Assembly (NCBI GenBank): GCA_039519185.1
Contig: CM076846.1
Span: 133,087,027-133,151,026, forward strand
Direction: 5' to 3'
Length of the DNA stretch: 64,000 nt
DNA from: Astragalus membranaceus
Taxonomy: Eukaryota; Streptophyta; Magnoliopsida; Fabales; Fabaceae
Positions 55,386 through 64,000 of this stretch are shown piece after piece. The first letter of the stretch is position 1. Every line of letters starts with the position of its first letter. Below the pieces are notes generated by a model, which saw nothing but the letters and a program-made list of their open reading frames with translations, had not been told where the DNA came from and did no database searches. A program made the position numbers and the translations under genes.

Positions 55386-57237
55386 CCCATAGTTCATTTG
55401 CAATAGACCTTTATTTGAACATTTAGTTCGCATCATAAACAAAATTTACGTTTGCTCTCGCATACTAACTTGTCGCTTTCCAAAATAATTTATGACTTCA
55501 AAAACATTTCATTTTACCTTTCAAATTTTATTTTCAGTTAGGCCTCTGAATAAGCTTTCAAACGCATCTTAGAACACCTCAATCGGGTTCCCGGATCAAA
55601 AGTTATCGCGAAAACAAAATCAGTGTACAATTGCTGAAAAATTGCGAAGCGTCGCGACGCGAACTGCTTCCGTCGCGACACGAAAAACATCAGAAACATT
55701 TCGTTGCAAATTTTTTAGGAGGGTCGCGGCGAGATGGATGCGTCTCGCGAGGCGATGGCTGTTGAGAATTGCAGATATTTGCGGTTTCTGGCGAAATCCG
55801 CTATTCCGCTCAATTCCGATTCTTGTCCCGATTGAAAACAGTTCAAACAGCCATAAAAACAGATCCAATCCCCATCACCCAATCAATCAAAATATTTCGA
55901 AATAATGGTTTTAGACTCAAAATCTTTCGAAATCAATCAACGTAAAATTCATTGTAAAACGAAATAATCCTAAACGTGAGTAAAACTCACCGATTGTGAT
56001 GAAAATCACAAATATCCGAGACTTTCCCCGAAATTGCTTTTCCGTCATAACCACACGAACGCTCCCCGAATCAACTCCACGTTCCGGCGACATCCGTATC
56101 CGCTCCCAAAGCTTTCCACTCGATCACGAGACATCTTTTTGACCGAAATACCGAATTCCTCGAAATCCCGCCATTCGAACCCTAATCACCAACCAACTTC
56201 CAATTCGTGAAATTGACTTCGTTCCGCACTCAATACGCTTCGGGTTCGTTCCTAATTATCCTTGAATCATCAAACACTATTCATCATCTTCAACCTTCAA
56301 TCAGTATTCACACATAAACCCCCAATTTGAACCCTAACCTCTTGATTCTTCAAATACCCCAAATCGGACTTCAATATTCGCATAATCCACCTTCAGCTCG
56401 CTCCTAAACGCCATCCTAAGCTTTCCTTTGAGCTTGAACCACAAAAACCTCCCTTTTCTTCTTAAAATTGAAAATGGTGAATTGAGGGAGACTGGATCAA
56501 ATGTTGTGATGTTTGTATCAAATTGAAGAGGAAGAAACGGTGATCATTTTTCGTGTTGGAGGGAAGACGTTTTGAAGAACCTTGGTGCCCCATTTTTCCT
56601 CTTCTTCCATCAAACCCATTTTTTCTTGGCTAAAGTGCTCCCGGGGTCCCTTACTTTTATTTAAAGTAACGAATTAGTCCTTTATGTTTTTATTGTCCCA
56701 AATAAGTCCTTTATCTTTCAAATTTTTGACACATAAATCCTTTTCCGTTAACAGTGCTGATTTATGTGTCAAAAAAAGGATTTATGTGTTAAAAATTTGA
56801 AACATAAAGGACTGATTTGGGACAGAAAAGGATTTATGTGTCAAAAATTTAAAACAAAAAGGACTGATTTGGGACAAAAAAAAGATAAAGGACCAAATCG
56901 TTACTTTAAATAAAGATAAGGGACCCCGGGAGCACTTTAGCCTTTTTTCTTCTTTCTCTCTTTTCTCCTCTCTGTCTCTCTCGCTTCCTTTCTTTCTTTC
57001 TTTTAATTCTTTTCTTTTCTTTTCTTATATATTAAGCGGTAATGTGGTCAAATGACCACCTTGCCCTTAATCTCTAATTTTGTTTCCAAATCGTCATTGC
57101 CCCGAATTAACCGGTTAACGATTCTAAGACAACCAATAATTAATTTTAGCACTCAATAATTTTACTAATCAGGCATTAAAATAATTCAATTGGGTTAACA
57201 TCCAAATAATTCGACTAATTATTTTGAGGATGTTACA
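54582..57237 (-). repeat. 5' LTR of the LTR3 element with nested MITE
   Basis: 2,656 bp including the MITE at 56628-56942; about 2,332 bp without MITE and duplication. Same sub-features as the 3' LTR. The third palindrome of the array is decayed (TCGCGGCGAGA at 55724), but its position is kept. Confidence 0.92.
56628..56942. mobile_element. MULE-type MITE, 315 bp
   Basis: Same inverted repeats as the copy at 43775-44090. The duplication TTTTTTCTT is at 56619-56627 and 56943-56951. The other LTRs of the family lack it at this point (compare 49826). Confidence 0.88.
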
Positions 57238-57242
57238 CTGGA

Positions 57243-58455
57243 CGGTCGTGATTTTATATAGACCAATAAATTGTTTTACCCTAAATTTACTAGTAAATGA
57301 TAACTTGCTAATAATGGAATTATTATTTAAATATTAAAAAACATTTATAGTGAGGAATAAAACACACCAAAAATAAGAAAGCTAGATTATTTTAATAACA
57401 AAATCAGTAAATATAACATGACAACAATCCAGTAAAAAAAATGATAATGATACATACTTTTAATTTAGTATTCACAAACCTCGGTTCATTTTTAAACTAA
57501 TTGTTCATTTTATATCACAGGAAAAGAATTTATCTATGCCTCAAAAAAGTTGGCTCAACACCTACAAAATTAATCTCTTCATTTATCTCTTTACTAGTCT
57601 CTTCACATCCTCATAATCGACCTTCATTGAAAAGGATAAAAATGAAAATGAATACAGATAAATGCATTTCTTTAAGAGTAGTGCACTGTGTTGTAGCTTG
57701 ACTTGGACTAATAGATTGGTGTGTAGCACCTGAACGCGAGAGAGTGACATAATTGGGGTTTGAAATGTGCCAGACATAGAATCAGCGATAAGGTTGCCTA
57801 ACCACCCAGACAGGAGATAGATGGCCCCTTGAATTACATGGACACGGTTCAAGGAGGCAATTCATGCTGATAGGACCCAAGGCACACGACAAGATCGATC
57901 GAGTTTCGCTCCAAGCTAGTGATCCAAGCAAGCAACAAGACAAGACAACACGAATCAAGATAGCGGTGAGAGAGACAACAAATCTTGGTTCTTCAAAATG
58001 TCTTGGCCTGAATCATATCTTCTACTTCCACCATTGTTTCCTGTTGTTGTGTTTATTTCATCTCATACCTAAATCTTACCCTTCGTCTACTCTTGCCATT
58101 GTTGCTTTGCTTCTTTCATCTTAGAGATATATTCTTAGAGGGCTTCATGTGTGGCAAAAACAAAGATTGTTTGCAACTGGGCATGTCTGGCCTTGATCTC
58201 GCTGCTTCATGCACCCAAAATTGAAACCCTTTCGAGGATGCTTCAGGTTGCAGGTGCCTCTGTTAGAATCGGTTCAGGGTAGTTCCCCCAACAAAACATT
58301 TGTGTAGGCTCCAAATTTTGGTCAAAAAAACACGTAACAAAATGCATTGATATCTGTTTCAATTGCCAAAACAATGCATTAAAGCGGATGTCTTAGCTTT
58401 CAAAATCTCGGAAGAAGAATGCCAAGCTGATGTTATAGGGTACAAAAATGTTTTT
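57243..58455. other. Duplicated spacer of the second segment copy
   Basis: Colinear with 40156-40260, 42602-42932 and 44137-44900 of the first copy, without their insertions. No gene is recognised. Confidence 0.6.
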
Positions 58456-60863
58456 TGTAACATCCCCTATTTTTACTATTTTAATTATACTAGCATGGAA
58501 TTATTTTGGTGTTTAATTATGTTTGTTAAAAATAAAATATTATGGAAATAAATTTGTTTGATTGACTATGTATAAGTTATATGTGTGATTGATAATTAAT
58601 TAAAGTTAAGTTAAAGTAATTAGAGTGGAAAGGAGTCATAGGGAATGGAGTTAGTAAGTGAGAGGTAGAACTGTCTTTTCCCTATGCCCCATATTTATAC
58701 CCCTTTCCAGCTGAACCTAAAAAGAACATATCATTTTTTTCTAAGTTTAGAAACAACAAGCTGAAGAAGAGGAAGGGAGGGGAGAGGGCGTGAGTTGAGA
58801 GGGAGGAAGAGAGGAGGAACTTCTCAAAGTCAATTGCATGTTCAATCCAAGGGCACAACCATGATTAGCTCACCTTCCTCTTTCCATTGATCACCAACTT
58901 TTAATCATCCCCCTACTCCACCAAAAGTCACCATTGATGAACACCTTGAAGTCCACTTAACCAATTTCAGAATCTGAACCTTGCATGTTGAAATGGAAGA
59001 CTAGGAAGTGCATCTTAGGGCCAGCAAGAGGTAATAGAAGTGTCAAGCTTGAGTCTTGGAGTCACTAGGAGTGTTGGTGCTTTGCCAATTCGAAGTTGTG
59101 GGAGCTGAGTTCGATTGGGACAGTTTTGGAGCGATTTCGGAGATAGTTCGTGAGTTGGTGTTGTCATCGAGTCCGAGGAGAGTTCGTGGTTCTCGGGAAC
59201 GGTCGAATCCTTGAAGTCTCGGCAAATAGGTGAGTTCTATACTCACTAGGGAGTTAGTGTCATTGTCATGTATTCTGAATCAAAATCGCGTTTTGTGAAA
59301 ACCGGCAACCGCTTTGTGAAAACCTCGAGTTCGAATCATTGAGTCATGATATCGTTGATTGGTAATTATAATTGCATGTCATGATTGTTGTGTTGATTGT
59401 TGTGTCATGCTTGTTGGATTGTTTATGACCGTATTTGTATGCGTGTGACGTGGAAGTGTCGATCGGAAAGTATATCGGAATCGGAACGGAAGGACGTTGT
59501 GTAAGAAAAACTGAAATCTGGGCTACTGCTGAACACGCACGGATCGTGCCTTATGGAAGCACGGACCGTGCTGGCTGTTCGTAGGGAGCCTGGGTGAATT
59601 TTAGACAACGCACAGATCGTGCGCTGCAGGAGCACGGATCGTGCGCTGCAGGAGCACGGATCGTGCGTTCCTTTCGGATTGAAAATTTCTAAGTCTTTCA
59701 GACACGCACGGGCCGTGCGCCCCTGGGCACGGACCGTGCGTGGCCTTCGGGTAGCCCCTTTTAAAAAGTGTTTTAAACCGTTCCGAATGATTCCAATTGC
59801 TTTCTAATCCCTTCCCTAACCTCATGAATTGATGTTATAGTACCATTGCCATGAAATTGACTGTGATTGATGATTAGCTAATGTTCCGAATCGTGTTGAC
59901 GTTATGAGATTGATTATGACTAAACTAGGTTATCATAATGTTTAGTATGGGCGATACATTATGATGTGGACTAGGTAATGGATAGTTATAGGTTAAGTTA
60001 ATAATGTTAGTAATTCCGTGTGAGATCACCTAACGACAAGATTATGCTAAGTATAAGATTAGGTTAAGATTAAGATCATGTTAAGTATAAGCTCACTGTT
60101 ATGTTCACAGATCATTGTTCACTGTTCATTGTTCAAGGTATATTAAAATATATACATCAGGTAGGGTGACGACCCTATGAACCTAGGCCCCATGAGGTTT
60201 GCCCACTAGCGATTAGTGGATTGGGTTCACCGGGAGCTTATTTTGCCAAGTGACCGGTGACATGCTAAAAAATCATTGTTCATTGTTTATGTGTTGCCTC
60301 TTGTAACTGCTTATGAGGGTTATGAGGACAACGTTCATGTTAGCCACATAGTCAAATATTAAGACTATGAAGTATGAATCAAGGATAACGAATCAAGCAT
60401 AATTGAACCGAGAGAGTTTGTAAGGGGTCTCGATAGAACTCACTGAGACAAGTTGTCTCACCCAATCCATGTTGTTGTTTTTTAGAATTGCAGGCTAAGT
60501 TGAAGACGATGAGGCATGGTCATGGAGACGCTTGAGGAGTTGCTGACGCTTTTGTTGGCTTTGTCATTTTATGTATCTCTGTATTTCAGTTTTCTTTGTA
60601 TCTTAAGACTATTCGATTGTACGACTTATGTCTTTCAAGTTGTAAATCGCTTCCGCAGACTTTCGGTTTCTAAGTATTGAACACTAGTTGAGGGTGTAAG
60701 GACCGATATCATATATTTTATGTTCAGTTATGTAAGCTCGTTCGATGAGTGATTTATCGAAGTTTAGTATGTGTTCAATATTTTAAAAAGGAAAGTCACT
60801 CTGATGTATGCCAGTCGTGCATTTCGGTGGTTTCTACAAGTTAGAAATTATCGGGGTGTTACA
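58456..60863 (+). mobile_element. Solo LTR related to LTR2
   Basis: 2,408 bp from TGTAACATCCCC to ATCGGGGTGTTACA, flanked by TTTTT (58451-58455 and 60864-60868). The first segment copy shows the uninterrupted site at about 44903. It has a TATA-like ATATTTATACCCC (about 58690), a donor AATAG|GTGAGTT at 59230, seven palindromes at 59537-59739, hairpins at 60304-60369, an inverted repeat TGAGACAAGTTGTCTCA (60444-60460) and acceptor-like TTTTTTAG/TTGCAG at about 60484/60493. Confidence 0.9.
59537..59739 (+). repeat. Palindrome array GCACGGATCGTGC, pair + triple + pair
   Basis: Starts at 59537/59559, 59610/59632/59654 and 59706/59727. Spacing inside groups is 21-22 bp. 59537 to 59610 is 73 bp and 59632 to 59706 is 74 bp, so the array equals three regular pairs plus one extra 22-bp unit. 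Confidence 0.88.
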
Positions 60864-62255
60864 TTTTTCGTGGGCACATTATTTAGCAAGGGGGGGGGGG
60901 GGTCAACCATTCCAGATTCAAGATTTACTGGCAAAACTTTTAAATCTCGAAATTAATTCATACAATCGGTCGATAGATTTCTAGTAAGGGATTCTTTGAA
61001 CTAGGATTTTCCACAACTAGTAATGATGGGAATGTTTGGTCTCACGACTCATGCAACCTCAACCGAAAATGATGTCTATCTCATCCTAGAAACCAGATTT
61101 TGACCCTTACACAATGAACAAACTAATGCTTACTGTTGAGTTCAATTTTGTGGATTTTAGAGAGAGTATTAGAAGCCAAAAACTGAGTTTGAAATCATTG
61201 GCAACCATAATATTCTTATTGCTTTGGACGCATCCACGTTAAAGCGATCATTGGATCACTTTTTCTGGAGCTTTAATTACATTGTTATCTTAGAAAAACT
61301 TCAAGAAAAAATATTTGTTGAAAGAAAGGAGTTTGTTTTTCTCATTGATTCTAAATAGAAAAGAGTGCCTCTATTTTGTGCCTCAAGCCCATTCAGATAG
61401 GAACGCTATTTGGAGGAAGTTATTGCATTTCAGATATGGCCCGACTGTTCCAACATTCACTTGCGAGGAATTTGCAAATTGGGGTAGGAAGGATTCGATA
61501 TGGTGGAGGGACTTGGTTTTATTGGAGGTAGGAAGGATTCGATATGGTGGGGGGATTTGGCATCATATGTGGCCTGGCTCATAACTGTTGAAAGAGACTT
61601 TCCCGGATTTGCTTTAGATTGCGCTATTCCAACATGGAACTGTTGCAGAACACGGTGAGTGGATGAATTCGGCGTGGAGCTGGCGGTGTTGATGGTTTAG
61701 GCCTCTAGCGGATGGATTAGAGCTGGTTAATGGTCAAATGTTGGAATGCATTCTTCAAGATATTAACGAGGATTGGTGTGTTTGGGACTGGAAAAGCACA
61801 AGCAATTCACTGTCAAATCTATGTACATGCATTTATTACTAAACAGAGTTGACATTCGTTGGATAATAAGAAAAGAATTGGATGGTTTGTGGAAGTCATT
61901 TGTTCCTTCTAGAGTAAGCATTTTCGGCTGGCGTTTGTTGTTGAATAAACTTCCCACTCATGATGTTCTATTGGCTAGGGGGATCATTTCGGACGAGCAT
62001 AGTAGCACCCGTGTTTTGTGATTTTCGCCGGAAGAATCTATAGAGCATCTTTTCTTCACTTGTAGCAGGTCTTTAAGGGTGTGGCAGGGGTTGAATGTTT
62101 GGTTGGGTGTCCATGACAGTGTTCAAAGTTCGGACGTAGATCACTTTGTCCTTTATGATGACTTGGTCTTGGGAAGAAAACCAGAGAAGGTTAAATATAT
62201 CATATGGTTAGCTTCAGTGTGGTGCATTTGGGTAGAAAGGAACAACATTGTGTTT
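60864..62255 (+). pseudogene. LINE ORF2 C-terminal region, fragment 3
   Basis: After a spacer with a G13 run (60890-60902), the frame from about 61318 encodes AIWRKLLHFRYGP, SIWWRDLVLLE, KSFVPSRVSIFGWRLLLNKLP, ESIEHLFFTCSRSLRVWQGLN and SVWCIWVERNNIVF. The zf-RVT region is colinear with 45100-45890, and the same in-frame TGA interrupts it (62019-62021). A 44-bp tandem duplication (GGTAGGAAGGATTCGATATGG) lies near 61480-61550. The LINE is cut at 62255 by the next LTR element. Confidence 0.82.
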
Positions 62256-63588
62256 TGATAACTCTTATTTATGCATTCTTAAGGTTAATTCATTGTTTAT
62301 TCTCATGTAATTAGTAAGTTAGCATATGTAAATATTATGTTTTAAGTTTAGAAAGTTGCATTCCTGAGTTCTTAATATTTGGCATTTAGGTGCCCTATTT
62401 GTGTGCTTTGATTGTGTGTTCAATTGCTGCAGCATCAGTTGCCACAGCAATGCATTTATGCGAAGGATGAGAGAGAAGGATGGGACGCGCTAAAAGTAGC
62501 GAAGGACAGCTGTAATGGCAAGGACGAGCACGTCCAACTAGTGCCAGCACCTGAACATGGAATATTCTACTTTTCTCTTGGGCACTTGTACTTTTAGGCA
62601 CACAAAGGACAAAGGGCACCTCAAATTTAGGGTTTTCTTGGATCATGTACCCTAGAGCTATAAAAGGGAGCCTCCTTCTTCATTCATGTGATGCTAGGTC
62701 TAAAAAGGAAAGTTTAGAAATAGCTTTCCACTATTTTTACCTAAGCTACCTTCCATTACCAAACTTGCGAAGATCATTGCTGGAATCATTGCTGCAGCAG
62801 CGACAGGAGCCACAATACTTGTTGATTGTGCTACGTGGGAGCTGAACCCTCCCCTTGAGACTCTCTTCTTGGAGTGTATCTTCGGATCTTCTCACTTAGT
62901 ATAATTTCTATCTTGTATTTCTTGAATATGATTGTTACAATTATGTTTGAGTTGTGTTTCTTGTCTTGTTTGCTCATTATGAGCTAAATTTTCATAGTTG
63001 GAATGTTGGGATCTATGTAATGAATTTTTAGTGCATTTGATGAAATGTGTTTGATGTTTTAGCAATTTATCTTTTGTGAGCTTAATATTTCCATCTTAAA
63101 TTAGGAATGGCCATCTAACTTAAGTAAATTTGTAAATTCAGAAATGGTTTATGAATAGATCTCAAAAGATAACATGGATAGTAAGTAGTAAAGGACACTT
63201 TAATGCTTCTTGCTTAAACCCTAGACATATGAGGGCAAAATCCATGAGATGAACACTGTGGGTGCGTGAGTAGCCTAGGGAGTACCCATTTAGGGTCTAG
63301 ACATAGACTCTTGTAGAGAAACCCCAGTGGAAGTGTTTGACAAAACAACAACTATTGCGACATCATCTATTGTTGCAGCATTAGACACAGCACTAATGCA
63401 ATAGAAAGGATTTACTTAGTGAACACATTCTAACTCATTCTCAATACTGATTTTCACACCCTTTTATTTAATTTCTTGTTTAAAATGCTTTCAAAAACTC
63501 GTGTCTATGTATTTTACCTCACTAATTTTCTAGACAAATTAAGCACATTTTAGACGTCAATTCTCGTGGGAACGATCTTTACACAACA
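62256..63588 (+). repeat. 5' LTR of the second Athila-like element
   Basis: 1,333 bp, from TGATAACTC to TTACACAACA. A TATA-like GCTATAAAAGGG is at about 62656. CTGCAG-centred motifs (TTGCTGCAGCATCAG, CATTGCTGCAGCAG, TTGTTGCAGCATTAG) recur at about 62424, 62788 and 63370. No gene inside. Confidence 0.85.
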
Positions 63589-63594
63589 AGTTTT

Positions 63595-63612
63595 TGGCGC
63601 CGTTGCCGGTGA
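63595..63612 (+). promoter_or_regulatory. Primer binding site, tRNA-Asp type
   Basis: TGGCGCCGTTGCCGGTGA differs at one base from the PBS at 5551 (GGTGA for GGGGA). Confidence 0.85.
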
Positions 63613-63718
63613 TTGAAAAGTTTAATTGTTGTTTAATTAGTTAGTAAGTTAGTGATTTTTGTTTTCTCATTTTTTGTGTGCTCTCTCTCTGTTGCTACAA
63701 CATTAGTTGCTGCAGCAT

Positions 63719-64000
63719 ATGCGCAAGGCTTCCACACCAGAATTTCAGTTGGATCCAGAAATAGAAATACTGTTCAGAAGGTTGAGAAGGATCAATAGTA
63801 GACCAGGGCTTATTGAGTTAGGCAGAGCTGTTGTCATGGCTTCTGTACATGATTCCCAGAGCACACCAACTCAAGGTTCCCAATACAATGCCACTGAGGT
63901 GGAAAACCCTCCTGTCAACCGATATCAGCAAGAGGTATTAAATCAAACAGTCATGGGCATGGCTAATGACAGGGACAGACCTATGAGGGATTATGCAATT
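63719..64000 (+). CDS. Athila-like gag, N-terminal 94 codons, open at window end
   Basis: ATG at 63719, no stop to 64000. Encodes an Athila-type gag N-terminus (PEIEILFRRLRRINSR, then a Ser/Gln/Asn-rich linker, MANDRDRPMRDYAI). The RRxRR-rich start resembles the SPEIERFLHRRRRE region read upstream of the ATG of the element at 3573, and the final MRDYA motif marks the beginning of the conserved gag domain. Whether the rest is intact cannot be seen. Confidence 0.85.
   Translation, partial: MRKASTPEFQLDPEIEILFRRLRRINSRPGLIELGRAVVMASVHDSQSTPTQGSQYNATEVENPPVNRYQQEVLNQTVMGMANDRDRPMRDYAI

Larger units (their letters stand above)
47763..57237 (-). mobile_element. Gypsy LTR3 element (chromovirus, Tekay-like), defective
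   Basis: Minus strand: 5' LTR (57237 to 54582), iMet PBS (54579 to 54568), gag/protease scraps, RT interrupted by a CACTA element, RNase H, integrase with a chromodomain-like tail, PPT, 3' LTR (50116 to 47763). The duplication CTGGA is at 57238-57242 and 47754-47758. Defects: gag largely deleted, protease-RT deletion with frameshift, CACTA insertion, RT catalytic change, amber codon between RNase H and integrase. Confidence 0.92.
62256..64000 (+). mobile_element. Second Athila-like element, left end only
   Basis: LTR 62256-63588, PBS, leader and gag start, continuing past the window. Inserted in the LINE frame after ATTGTGTTT. The LTR differs from that of the element at 3573. Confidence 0.85.

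Overview
This is repeat-dominated nuclear DNA of a flowering plant, most likely a eudicot. The evidence is chromovirus-type (Tekay/Del-like) and Athila-type Ty3/gypsy LTR retrotransposons, plant tRNA-iMet and tRNA-Asp primer binding sites, a CACTA element with a dicot-type CACTACAAGAA terminus, a Helitron, a plant snRNA promoter, and a plant-specific prolamin-like (DUF1278/ECA1-type) secreted-protein gene. The species cannot be fixed from the sequence. Only one ordinary host gene looks intact: the two-domain prolamin-like gene at 46446-47033 (minus).

Layout. 1-736: AT-rich DNA, a tRNA-like remnant (263-330), an internally deleted U1 snRNA gene that keeps its promoter and 3' box (390-533), and a CCGG-rich probable hAT end. 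737-21866: a minus-strand gypsy element A (5' LTR 17115-21866, PBS at 17100-17111, gag start near 16968, gag-PR-RT-RNase H at 737-3572). It is split by an Athila-like element (3573-16873, TSD TTCAG). That element is itself split by a very young gag-only element with 2,619-bp LTRs (7683-14366, TSD AGACT). Element A's LTR is also split by a solo LTR of its own family in the opposite orientation. 17857-31500: three head-to-tail copies of a ~4.55-kb segment holding part of that LTR, the nested solo LTR and a LINE tail.

31501-62255: two diverged copies of one larger segment (prolamin-like gene, gypsy 'LTR3' element, flank, LINE 3' end). In the first copy the gene is broken by a 4,555-bp Helitron (32142-36696), the LTR3 element is reduced to fragments, and a solo LTR (40261-42596) and a TIR element with a nested MITE were added. 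In the second copy the gene is intact, the LTR3 element (47763-57237) still has both LTRs but carries a CACTA element in RT and a MITE in one LTR, and another solo LTR (58456-60863) was added. 62256-64000: the left end of a second Athila-like element, running off the window.

The most unusual signal is in the long LTRs. In two LTR families with different motifs, short CpG-rich palindromes come in pairs 20-22 bp apart, and the pairs repeat every 72-76 bp. The palindromes are conserved while the DNA between them is not. They lie inside intervals bounded by consensus plant splice donor and acceptor sequences, followed by covarying short hairpins. A third, gag-only family has GGCGCC palindromes in the same place but without the strict spacing. 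All of this was read by eye. Family names rest on motifs and structure, not on database searches.
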